Assembly: GCA_963971575.1 (NCBI GenBank)
Contig: OZ020625.1
Location: 19,958,158 to 20,022,157, forward strand
Length of the DNA: 64,000 bases
From: Liopterus haemorrhoidalis
Taxonomy: Eukaryota > Arthropoda > Insecta > Coleoptera > Dytiscidae
Direction of reading: 5' to 3'
Shown: in pieces, positions 55,547 through 64,000 of the stretch
Layout: each line of letters starts with the position of its first letter
Position numbering within the stretch: the stretch's first letter is position 1
The notes under the pieces: model-generated
Told to the model about the DNA's origin: nothing
The model's database searches: none
The model's input: the letters and a program-made list of their open reading frames with translations, nothing else
Program-made: the position numbers and the translations under genes

Positions 55547-55893
55547 CCGGCCAAAGATGAGTATGCAGTACAGGACATATGGAGTAGTTCTTTTTCATAC
55601 TTTCTAATGGGTTTACACAATGACGCTATCCTTTTCTTTCTTGTTGACGTTGCCAGCTCTAAAACGCGCTGATATGTGAATACGCAGTAATCTACAAATG
55701 GTCATTTGTTTTTATTGAGTGTTATTTTGAGTTTTATAAAAGTTGATTCTTGTAAATCATACGAGTTTTTGATATTATTATAATTGATACAACCGCATAA
55801 TATATATAATAATATATTGCAAATATATTATTATAATTGCAACACCGCTCTCATTTGCCATAAGAGCAATACTGCATTCTCACCTTTGAACGG
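55547..55893. mobile_element. MITE T, 347 bp
   Basis: CCGGCCAAAGATGAGTATGC and, inverted, CCGTTCAAAGGTGAGAATGC form an imperfect TIR of ~24 bp. TATAGT precedes it (55541-55546) and recurs just after it (55896-55901). The target is the S-family phrase CAGATCTAGTTTCG. Confidence 0.6.
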
Positions 55894-55929
55894 AATATAG
55901 TTTCGTATTACAAATTGAGACCGATTATA

Positions 55930-56244
55930 CAAAATGAAATTTAATTTTAAAATTTGTCAAAATTAAGAATTTTGCATTTTGTGATTTTAAAATAAATTTA
56001 AAAAATGCTACATATTTTCATTATTATAAGTAATACTATACAAAAACTATATAAATATCTGCACTACCAATGTTTACAAAGAAGTTCGCAATTAAATTAT
56101 TTGTATAAGAAGCACATATTAATACAATGGTAGATTAAAACAAATAAATATATTTGAATGTAAAACGATTCTCAGCAACCAGTCGTGAACCGATTTCGAA
56201 ATAATAATAATAATAATAAATAATTTTAATTTACTATAAATCAT
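55930..56244. other. Intergenic, no gene seen
   Basis: AT-rich with a (TAA)n tract at 56201-56220. Confidence 0.4.
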
Positions 56245-57613
56245 CAGAGATGGGCGTCTACGCGTAAACTTGAATGTTTTACGTATACGTGTAAATTTAC
56301 CGTAGACAGCGTAGAGAAGTGTAGACTGTGTAGATACGTAGAATTTAGCGTAGAATAATGAAAAATGAGGTTATGTAACGTTTAAAAAAAATAAAATACC
56401 GTTTTAAGAAGAAGAGGCAGTAAAGAACTCAAATTTAATATTTTGACAGCTTCCTGATTTAAACAAATATTATCTGTCTCATTTTGTAATACGAAACTAA
56501 CAGGAAAATTTCATTTATTATGTTTTATATTTAAAATATCATCTTAGGGTGGTAATTCTGAAGTGGCACCTTTCAAAATATTTGACATGTCTATCACAAT
56601 TTTGAGATGTCAATCGCAATTTTGACATGTCAATTTGTCATCTGACATACAAAGTTTTTGAGTGAATATAACCTCGATATAATAAAACTTAACCAAATAT
56701 TAAAAGCCAGGTTTACAAGTTCACATGTTTCCATAAAAGTCTATTTACACCACAACAGTCACCAAAGTAACCAGATCTAGTTTCGTATTACAAAATGAGA
56801 CAGATTATATAATTTGTCTCAATTTGTAATACGAAACTAAATCTGGTTACTTTGGTGACTGTTGTGGTGTAAATAGACTTTTTTGAAACCATGTAAACTT
56901 GTAAATCTGGCTTTTACATTTTTAGTGAAGTTGCATTATACTGAGGTTATAATCACTCAAAAACTACATGTCAGATACCACATTGACCTGTCAAATTTGT
57001 GATTGTCATGTCAAATATTTTGAATTGTATACAAATATTTATTTCATCTTAGTTCGATTATTCATATTTTCTGTTTTGGTTGCATAAAATATATTTCAAA
57101 TGCTTGTCAATTTGTGTTTTATACAATTTGTGTTAGTAAGTTGACATATACGTAATTTATTGTCAATTATGAATTGTCAAATATTTTGAAAGGTGTTACC
57201 ACCCTAAGGTGATATTTTAAATATACAACATAAAAAATGAAGTTTCCCTGTTAGTTTCGTATTACAAAATGAGACAGATAATACTAACTTTTAATTTTAA
57301 ATTTACTTTAGTAGTTCATACAGACAGACACCAAGTAATTTATATTGTCCATAACAACATACGATTTGTGAGATAACATTTTTGGAAACAATGTATGTAA
57401 TTAGAACTACATAAAATTGAAATAAGCATAAACATTAAAGTAAACTATTTAAACTATTACCCTTATATTATTTCAAATAGTACATTTAAACGTACTGCGC
57501 ATGTACAGTTTACATTCTACAATCGACACGTAAACAAAGGCATATTCTACTTGACATGCTTACGCGTAAAATCTACATTAGTCTACATCATGTATTCTAC
57601 ATGCCCATCACTG
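56245..57613. mobile_element. hAT MITE carrying a foldback element
   Basis: CAGAGATGGGCGTCTACG to the inversion of CAGTGATGGGCATGTAG; perfect 8-bp duplication TAAATCAT at 56237-56244 and 57614-57621. Same family as the separated ends at 6461 and 20852. S copy 56470-57281 is nested inside. Confidence 0.85.
56470..57281. mobile_element. Foldback element S, 812 bp palindrome
   Basis: TTATCTGTCTCATTTTGTAA and its inversion at 57262-57281, TA on both sides. Arms of ~380 bp mirror each other (TTAGGGTGGTAATTCTGAAG / complement of a TTACCACCCTAAG region). The centre near 56806 is a tight hairpin of TAGTTTCGTATTACAAAATG with its complement. No coding potential. Confidence 0.75.
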
Positions 57614-57961
57614 TAAATCATGTTTAAATAGATTGCATTTTTAAGAGTACATTGACATTAGGTGTGTTCGATTTGCACATTTGCAGTTACTGTTTACTGC
57701 AGCGTTAAAAAAATCTGTTCATTTTGTTTTGCAGTAACTGCAAATCTGTTCGATTTGTCGTAATTTACTGCCAGTTTATGACGCTAATGCGAAAAAGTTA
57801 CAGCTGCTTCTCTTGCGGATTATTTGTTACGGCTGTGTTTGTTTACCTTTTTGAGTTGGTACTATAGATAAAGAATAAATGGTTGGTACTTTGTTTTTGA
57901 CAGGAATATGGCTAGCATATTTGTTTTGATATTTATACTATATTCTTTGATGACTAATGTC

Positions 57962-59261
57962 TTACAAATTCTTTTTTTTTAATATCCTGGGACAATAGTT
58001 TCTACAAAATTTTTCAGTTTTTCTGTTCTGGGGCATTTTGTAAACCTCGCAAATACAGTTCATAACTAGAGCCCTGCAAATCCGCGGGTATCCGCGGATT
58101 ATCCGCGGATATCCGCAACTTTTCTGCGGATGCGGATAAATTATCATTTAAACCATGCGGATGCGGATCGGATGCGGATTAAATGTCATATCCGCTTATC
58201 CGCAATATCCGCGTGAACATTAAATCTTCGGTTACTTTCGGAGAAACAAGCAATTGTGTTCTGACTACGCAGTCTCGGTTATTTTCGGTTGTCTGTATAT
58301 ACATGATATTTTGTAGCATTCAATCTCACTTTATGTTATTTTTATTAAGACAATTGTCCATGATCAAGACTGAGTTGAGACAATCAACTTAACTTTCTTT
58401 TTATTATTGAATATATTATAGAAAATAATATTTTGGACAAAAGTTTCCTGGTACACTTTCGACGTAATTCTTCCTACCTCTGCTCTAATTCTGGCTTTTA
58501 AATCTGATAAAGGTTTTTTTTTACATAAAACTGATTAGTAAGTTTTATTTAAATACTAAAATTTACCTACATAATTTTTTCTCGAAAATTTTATTATGTA
58601 ACCTGCCAATTTTTTTATACTACCCGAAGTAAAGAGTCTTGCAGATCCCAAAAATTTGAAAAATGACACATGTTGCTATTTGAAAAAGTTGCAACGCCTA
58701 ACTAATGCGCGAAATGGAATGGAGAGAATTACTTGATCCTAAAAATATGAAGCACCTTCTATCAAGTAACTTTTCTGATTTTTTTTTAAATTCAATATTA
58801 AAAAAAGCAGCACGCCACTTACTCCCTACGAAAAAGAACGCTTAGGCCCCCCAAAATTGTTATCTCTCTCTAGATTTAAATAAGTTATTAGCGCATCTAG
58901 GCCTTAAAACTTTTGGGGTCCCTTAGGTTAGGTTAGTAATAAATAAGCTGGTAAATCCAAAAATTTTCAGCAGCGTTTTAGAGCAGAGATTACCTAAACA
59001 GGCGAAATATGTTAGTTCTTTCCAAACTGACAGCAAAACCTGTAGTGCGGATAGTGCGGATATTTTTGCGGATGCGGATCGGATGCGGATTTGTTATTTA
59101 CAAAAGCTGCGGATGCGGATCGGATGCGGATCATGGATGTGCGGATGCGGATACAGAAAAGCTTATCCGCGCAGGGCTCTATTCATAACTTCATCATCCG
59201 AACTCGAAAAATCTAAATCTGAATGAGATGATTCTGGATTTGATAATATTTCAAGATCCAT
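57962..59261 (-). pseudogene. N-terminal ORF relic of element V, split by a hAT MITE
   Basis: Minus-strand ATG at 59261 opens MDLEILSNPESSHSDLDF and an acidic SSSDDEV stretch, reaching the MITE boundary at 59190. After the MITE (58067-59181) and one copy of its duplication the same frame continues CICEVYKMPQNRK, TEKFCRNYCPRI and stops at 57962; about 63 codons in all. The acidic Ser-rich start resembles the leader of PIF-type transposases, but no DDE part is present. Confidence 0.5.
58067..59181. mobile_element. hAT element with GCGGAT arrays, 1115 bp
   Basis: TAGAGCCCTGCAAATCCGCG to CCGCGCAGGGCTCTA; perfect 8-bp duplication TTCATAAC at 58059-58066 and 59182-59189. Both ends contain arrays of GCGGAT/ATCCGC, including GATGCGGATCGGATGCGGAT, in inverted arrangement. 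No transposase recognised. Confidence 0.85.
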
Positions 59262-59295
59262 TAAATATATCTAATATTTTTCACCCTTTCGACAC

Positions 59296-59616
59296 TAGGC
59301 TGACCAGATTTTTTTCACAGAAAAAGAGTAGGTATACTAAAAAAAAAGGTTACACTCCAAAAATTCAAATAATGAGCAAAAAACATAGGTCCTCATTCAA
59401 AAATATTAGTGACGAGCAAAAACAAGGTCTTCACTCCCAAAATAGAAGTGATGAGCAAAAAAAGGTCCTCACTTCTAAACTAGAAGTAATAAAAACAAGT
59501 GAACATCAAAAAAGAGTATATTCAGGGTTTTTTATTTTTATAAAAAGTAAGAGTATAGAAAATATTACTCAAAAAAGAGTATAATACTCTTAAAAAGAGT
59601 ACGTCTGGTCACCCTA
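59296..59616. mobile_element. hAT-type 'TAGGCTGACC' MITE, 321 bp
   Basis: TAGGCTGACCAGATTTTT to GTCTGGTCACCCTA; perfect duplication TTCGACAC at 59288-59295 and 59617-59624. The interior has AGGTCCTCACT-like phrases as in the 36792 copy. The 118-codon frame at 59228-59584 lies across it and is not a gene. Confidence 0.8.
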
Positions 59617-60046
59617 TTCGACACACAAGATAATCTCCGAACCAAATCGTAAAAAGATTTTTAACCTGGAAAGTTATCATTTAACATTCACGTCAGACGT
59701 ACTTCTTATTCTTTACGTATAAACAAATCGAACAGAAAATTAAACTCGCTGTATGTTACCAGTTTTTAGTTTTTAGTAGTAAACTGCTAACTGCAGCGTT
59801 TTACTGTAGCGTTTAGCAGTATAACGCGAAGGTGCAAATCGAACATACCTATTATCTGTAAAAACCATGCAGTTTATGCAACATCGGTACTTGATTTGGT
59901 CCGCTGTATTTACCGTGCCGTGCTGATTAGATCCATGGCTAACTTGACATGGCTACTTTACAAACAAAAAATGATATGAAGAGAGGGTCAGTATTATATA
60001 GAAAATAATATTTACAGTTATTTCATTACAAGCTTTTATTTTGTAG

Positions 60047-60832
60047 GTTCAATAACAAGTGGAGAATGTCTGGAATAATTGGGGCAATCGATGGCACTCA
60101 TGTGGAAATAATTGCCCCGCCATCCACTGATTTAGATAACCCCCCCATTTTGTATTTTTAAATAGGAAAGGAAGACATTTTATTAATGTAATGCTTGTAA
60201 GTATTAAACAGCTAGTTATATAATCAGAGAATTAACAATAATCTGAAGATTTCAGATTCGGACTGCAGAATTTTAGCAGTCAATGCTCGCTACCCAGGAT
60301 CCGTGCATGATTCTGCTATTTGCAGATGTGCGACATAATATATTGCAGTACAATTAGTTTTATATTTAAAAGTAAATAATTACCTTTTTATCAGGTGACA
60401 GTGGGTACCCATTAGCACCATGGTTACTTACACCATTCGCCAACGTTAATGAAGGCGCACCAGAGGAAGAATATAACACGAGGTTTAGGACTGCCAGAAA
60501 TGTAATCGAAAGAACAAACGGCATTTTAAAAGCAAGATTCAGATGTCTTTCAAAAGAACGTCTTCTACGTTATAAGCCACAGAAAGCTGGACGCATCATT
60601 AATGCATGCTGTATTTTACACAACATGGCTATTAACCGCAGAATACCACTTGATGATGCTGGCATTGATTATGAGCTGGAACAAAACAATCACGTTGATA
60701 TTGGTAGAATTTTGTTCTATTGATTTATTTTTCATTTTTTTTTTTTTTTTGATTTATCTATAATATTTTAAATATGTTTCAGGAAACATAAATGTAGAAA
60801 ATGATTTGTTAGAAGGAGGCAGAACAACCTGA
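60047..60832 (+). pseudogene. HARBI1-like (PIF/Harbinger) transposase, C-terminal exons
   Basis: Four exon-like blocks with plausible splice sites: 60047-60196 (after TTTTGTAG; ends CTT|GTAAGT), 60256-60327 (after TTTCAG), 60395-60703 (after TTTTATCAG; ends G|GTAGAA) and 60783-60832 (after GTTTCAG; stop TGA). DDE_Tnp_4-type motifs: GIIGAIDGTHVEIIAPP (first Asp), AVNARYPGSVHDSAI, GDSGYPLAPWLLTPFANV (second Asp), ARNVIERTNGILKARFRCL (Glu). The 60703/60783 junction keeps phase. A frame slip in the C-run at about 60140 breaks block 1, and the helix-rich N-terminus is missing. Family role: endonuclease-type transposase. Confidence 0.8.
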
Positions 60833-60878
60833 AGTAATTATGTAATTAATAATTTAATTTGATGTTCTACGTATTTTT

Positions 60879-60894
60879 AGGGTTTTGTAGGTAT
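60879..60894 (+). mobile_element. A-end of another M element, cut by the LINE
   Basis: TTTTTAGGGTTTTGTAGGTAT is the first 16 bases of M after a T-run; the LINE tail begins at 60895. The remainder of this M copy should lie beyond the LINE, outside the window. Confidence 0.55.
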
Positions 60895-61132
60895 TTTTAT
60901 TTATTTATTTATTTATATTTATTTGGCCACACCAACAGGACACAAGTTCCCAATAATAGGGTGGCACTATTTACATAAATTACAATTATTAAATAAATTT
61001 AACTAACATAAATAGTAAATACATATGTATAGTAATACAAAACTTTTTACAATATTCTTGCCCAAAGGGCAGTTATAAGTGAATCCTTACAGTAGTAAAT
61101 AAAGAAAAAAGATAAAGAGAGCTTGGTAGACG

Positions 61133-62476
61133 TTACAAACAACGAAGAGCCAATTTTTTAAATGTTGATATATTAGTACTGAATAGGTCAGGAAAGTTGG
61201 GGTTGCAATGATATGAGTTATATAATTCGGATAAACGAGAAACGGGTGAATTCGAGGCATAGTTTGTGCTTTCGTAGGAAACTAGGAGGAAATTATTATT
61301 TCTAATGTGGTAGGAAGGAATTCTGATGGAAAAGAAATGGAGCAATGGGGAACAGTCAATGATATTATTAAAAATTTTATAAACAATTGACAAGTCGTTT
61401 AAGACCCGTCTTTTTTCCATGGATGTTAGATTTGGATTAAAAACGGGAAATTTATAGTTCATAAATTTCACAAATTTATTTTGTACCTTTTCTAATCTGT
61501 TAATATAAGTAAAGTACTGCGGAGACCAGCATACGCTCCCAAATTCCATTTGACTTCGCACAAGCGTTTTATATAAAGTCAGTACTGTATGTGGATTTTT
61601 GAAATTGCGACTTGTGCGAATAACAAAGCCCAACATTTTTAGCGATTTTTTCGCAATATTGTTAATGTGGACGTCAAATAAAAGTTTACTATCCAAAGTT
61701 ATGCCTAGATCTCTCACCTCGGTAACAGATTGTATTGTAGAGTTACCAAGTTTAAATTCAAAATTAATTAAGTTTCTGTTTCTCGAGAATTTTATATGGA
61801 AACATTTTTTAATATTTATAAATAGTTTATTATCTATACAGTATTCATAAAAACGATCTAAGTCCGATTGCAATACTAAACACCTTTCTAAACTAAAAGT
61901 AGGGAAAAAAATTTTTAAGTCATCAGCATAAAGTAGGAATTTAGCAAATTTAAAACATTGTGTTATATCATTAATGAAGATGTTAAACAGTAAGGTTGCT
62001 AGATGAGAACCTTGTGGCACACCGGAAGTTATTTCAACCCAATCTGAGCAGAAACCTCCCAGAGAAATAGATTGATATCTTTCAGTTAAATATGAAATAA
62101 ACCAATTTAGTAGGCTTCCACGGATTCCAAGTTTGTGCAGCTTACATATAAGTAAGGAATGATCAATTTTATCGAAGCATTTACAAAAGTCGGTGTAGAT
62201 TGCATCGGTTTGTTGTCTGCTACTCATAGTTTTTAAAATTTGCTCTGAAAAGGATATTAAATTAGTATCAACTGACCTTCCAGGTACAAATCCATGCTGC
62301 TCTGGGATGACATAAGGTTTAAAAAATGAGTATAAATGTTTATATATGATTTTCTCAAGTACTTTTTCAAAGACATTTAATTTTGAGATTGGACGATAAT
62401 TCTCAAGTTCTCTAAGTTCCTTTCTCCATTTTTGTAGACAGGAACAACGAGAGCTTTTTTCCAATCTAAGGGACAT
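61133..62476 (-). CDS. LINE reverse transcriptase, C-terminal frame
   Basis: About 425 meaningful codons starting in the RT fingers (ENYRPISKLNVFEKVLEKI) after the frame change. Visible motifs: IYTDFCKCFDKIDH (Asp96 of this frame), SGVPQGSHLATLLFNIFIND (box 4), LLYADDLKIF (catalytic YADD, 183-186), DLGITLDSKLLFDVHI and FGSVCWSPQYFTYINRLE (thumb and tail). All RT catalytic Asp residues are present. It overlaps the preceding frame at 62377-62476. The first ~25 codons of this frame are out-of-frame readings, not protein. It would prime and copy the LINE RNA at the target site. Confidence 0.88.
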   Translation of the reverse strand: MSLRLEKSSRCSCLQKWRKELRELENYRPISKLNVFEKVLEKIIYKHLYSFFKPYVIPEQHGFVPGRSVDTNLISFSEQILKTMSSRQQTDAIYTDFCKCFDKIDHSLLICKLHKLGIRGSLLNWFISYLTERYQSISLGGFCSDWVEITSGVPQGSHLATLLFNIFINDITQCFKFAKFLLYADDLKIFFPTFSLERCLVLQSDLDRFYEYCIDNKLFINIKKCFHIKFSRNRNLINFEFKLGNSTIQSVTEVRDLGITLDSKLLFDVHINNIAKKSLKMLGFVIRTSRNFKNPHTVLTLYKTLVRSQMEFGSVCWSPQYFTYINRLEKVQNKFVKFMNYKFPVFNPNLTSMEKRRVLNDLSIVYKIFNNIIDCSPLLHFFSIRIPSYHIRNNNFLLVSYESTNYASNSPVSRLSELYNSYHCNPNFPDLFSTNISTFKKLALRCL

Positions 62477-63975
62477 TTTCCTTCAGCTAAAGATCTATTG
62501 AAAATTATGGTTAACGGTTCACTTAAAGTGTCAGCACAGTTTTTTATGAAATAACTGGGTATGTTATCAGGCCCCGCCCCTTTACTTATATCCAGATTAG
62601 ACAAAATGTTATGAACAATATGCTCATCTATCACTAAGTTAGTAAGACAACTGTTATTATTATCATCAGAAGAAGAAAAAGCTATAAAATCATTATTTGA
62701 TGGATTAGATTTATTCGTGTAAACAGATTTAAAATAGTTAGAAAAAAGATTGCATATATTAAGTCCGGTACTGGCTATTTCATCTTTATATTTCATAATA
62801 TTCGGAATGCCTGAAGATTTTTTAGTTGAATTTACAAAAGACCAGAATTTTTTCGAATTTTTAGGAATTTCTTCTTCTATGTTTCTCAAGTAATTGTAAT
62901 AACAGTGTTTTATTAGTGACTTGACTCTTTTTCTTAGAAAGGAAAATTGGACATAAAACATATTAGATTGAAAGGTTTTATATTTTTTATGAATTTTGTC
63001 TTTCTCTTTTATTAATTTAATCAAATCAGAAGAAAACCAGTGGGGGTACTGTCTATTTTTAATTGGTTTAAAAGGAACGTACTTAGAGACAATATTGTTT
63101 AAAATAATGTAAAACCTTTCTACAGTTTTTTCAGTTGACAAATTGTTAAATTCAGTTGACCAGTCGACAAGATTCAGAAAATTATTTATTTTATTATAAT
63201 CAGCTGTTTTGTAAAAATGAATAATTCGTGGCGATGGCTTCAATAATTTAACTACTGACAATTTGATATTAATTTCAATGGCAGGGTGGTGCATGTCTAA
63301 TTTAGTAAGCGGATTATCACACTCGTTTACTTTCACCTGTTCTAAATTGGAAAGAACTAAATCCAATATTCTGTTGTTTTTATTTTTAATATAATTAAAT
63401 TGATGCAGTGAACAATACGCGATGCAGTCAACCAGATCGGTAGACCATTTGTGGTAAATATTTTCAGGGGTTAAATAATTTAAGTTTTTATTTATTGACC
63501 AATTTAGTAGGGATAAATTAAAGTCACCACAAATTATAAATTTTTCGTTGGGTTTTGAATCAATTATATTGTGTAAATTAGCAATAAAGTCCGTAAGTTT
63601 TTCATGGTTTTCTGGGGGTAAGTATACACAGCAGACATTTAAGTTGTAGGGCAGGCCGTCACCATGATTTAACATCAGTGTGATCCACACGCACTCGTTG
63701 CTAGTTGACCACTGGGAATTTACAATGAAAGGGAAATGTTTGCGAATGGCTATTAAGACACCACCACCTTCACTATTTTTAGAATTTTTAGGGGATCGAT
63801 CACATCTTATCACTGTAAAATTATCCGGAAAAACTTCTTCATCACTTATTGAGGAATTCAAGTTAGTTTCAGAAAAACAAATGACGTCATAATCGCAGCT
63901 TAAAGAGTTCAATCTCACATTTTGAGTTTTTGAGCGTAACCATCTAACATTTTGGTAGTAGAGAGATATATCCAT
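62377..63975 (-). CDS. LINE AP endonuclease plus N-terminal RT frame
   Basis: ATG at 63975 starts MDISLYYQNVRWLRSKTQ, a usual opening of the endonuclease in jockey-group elements. Catalytic residues visible: Glu36 (CFSETNLNSS), Asp151 and Asn153 (IICGDFNLS). After ~220 residues of endonuclease comes a linker with FWSFVNSTKKSSG and then the RT start SKGAGPDNIPSYFIKN and ALVVPVYKNGERN. The frame ends at 62377 about 12 codons after it should have switched, so the copy carries a ~1-base indel near 62400, within the repetitive AACTTAGAGAACTTGAGAA. Confidence 0.88.
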   Translation of the reverse strand: MDISLYYQNVRWLRSKTQNVRLNSLSCDYDVICFSETNLNSSISDEEVFPDNFTVIRCDRSPKNSKNSEGGGVLIAIRKHFPFIVNSQWSTSNECVWITLMLNHGDGLPYNLNVCCVYLPPENHEKLTDFIANLHNIIDSKPNEKFIICGDFNLSLLNWSINKNLNYLTPENIYHKWSTDLVDCIAYCSLHQFNYIKNKNNRILDLVLSNLEQVKVNECDNPLTKLDMHHPAIEINIKLSVVKLLKPSPRIIHFYKTADYNKINNFLNLVDWSTEFNNLSTEKTVERFYIILNNIVSKYVPFKPIKNRQYPHWFSSDLIKLIKEKDKIHKKYKTFQSNMFYVQFSFLRKRVKSLIKHCYYNYLRNIEEEIPKNSKKFWSFVNSTKKSSGIPNIMKYKDEIASTGLNICNLFSNYFKSVYTNKSNPSNNDFIAFSSSDDNNNSCLTNLVIDEHIVHNILSNLDISKGAGPDNIPSYFIKNCADTLSEPLTIIFNRSLAEGKCPLDWKKALVVPVYKNGERNLENLRIIVQSQN

Positions 63976-64000
63976 ATTGAGAGGGAGTAAAACAGAAGTT

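Larger units (their letters stand above)
55153..55927. mobile_element. Foldback element S, copy with two nested MITEs
   Basis: TTATCTGTCTTATTTTGTAA at 55153 is inverted at 55908-55927 (ATTACAAATTGAGACCGATTA); TA flanks at 55151-55152 and 55928-55929. It contains a hAT-type MITE (55218-55444) and MITE T (55547-55893). Confidence 0.65.
57660..59850 (-). mobile_element. 3-bp-duplication TIR element V (PIF/Harbinger-like), with two nested hATs
   Basis: AGGTGTGTTCGATTTGCACA and, inverted, AGGTATGTTCGATTTGCACC agree at 18 of 20; ATT flanks both ends (57657-57659, 59851-59853). Subterminal CTGCAGCGTT and GCAGTAAAC-type repeats lie at both sides. Carries a short minus-strand ORF relic and two hAT MITEs. 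Confidence 0.65.
60895..64000 (-). mobile_element. Jockey-like LINE, nearly complete, 5' end at or beyond window edge
   Basis: On the minus strand: endonuclease plus RT coding (63975-61133), a ~210-bp 3' UTR (61132-60923) and a (TAAA)n tail (60922-60895). Gene order and GVPQGS/YADD motifs fit the jockey group. An ORF1 (gag-like) is not in the window; if it exists it lies beyond 64000. Coding is open except for one frameshift near 62400. Confidence 0.85.

Noticed and set aside
59228..59584. 118-codon plus-strand frame
   Set aside because: Crosses the boundary of a MITE with a perfect target duplication; composition is AAAA/GAGCAAAA repeats.

Overview
This is AT-rich eukaryotic DNA, most probably from an insect. 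The evidence is a BEL/Pao retrotransposon, piggyBac, hAT and PIF/Harbinger relics, a jockey-like LINE, (GTCT)n repeats of Helentron type, introns with GT..AG borders and AATAAA signals. A hemipteran would fit the repeat style, but that is only an impression. Almost nothing is host coding sequence. The only convincing host-type gene piece is a six-finger C2H2 zinc-finger exon (13613-14124); a weak candidate first exon lies at 8001-8178.

Layout. 1-5447: two tandem copies of a repeat family (E) built from ~290-bp monomers. 5528-20860: a nest of transposons apparently bracketed by one pair of hAT ends (6461/20852) with the same 8-bp flank; it holds a PIF/Harbinger relic, the zinc-finger exon, and a TTAA-flanked piggyBac (16654-20790) that was itself hit by a LINE and by a hAT. 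21002-23577: a hAT inside a hAT, then a TAA-flanked MITE. 23612-27807: a TA-flanked element (P), then a gypsy-like solo LTR. 28753-40914: a second P copy, in reverse orientation, holding a 32-bp-TIR element with a perfect 9-bp target duplication (28841-40615); that in turn contains a 5.5-kb near-perfect palindrome bounded by TTAA. 41071-43413: two Helentron-like M elements, one inside the other. 43681-55032: another E copy split by an essentially intact, very young BEL/Pao element (46202-54542). 55153-59850: foldback elements and MITEs nested several deep. 60047-60832: exons of a HARBI1-like transposase. 60895-64000: a nearly complete jockey-like LINE on the minus strand with one frameshift.

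How it fits together. Boundaries were set mainly by target-site duplications read directly from the sequence: 8 bp for hAT, TTAA for piggyBac, 5 bp for BEL, 4 bp for the solo LTR, 9 bp for the large TIR element, TA or 3 bp for others. They give a relative order of insertion. The most unusual patterns are the M family, in which six copies carry tRNA-like A/B-box cassettes of several unrelated sequences at the same internal position, and the young TTAA palindrome whose arms share two nested hAT insertions. Enzymatic functions present are only those of mobile elements: reverse transcriptases, an integrase, endonuclease and DDE transposase remnants.
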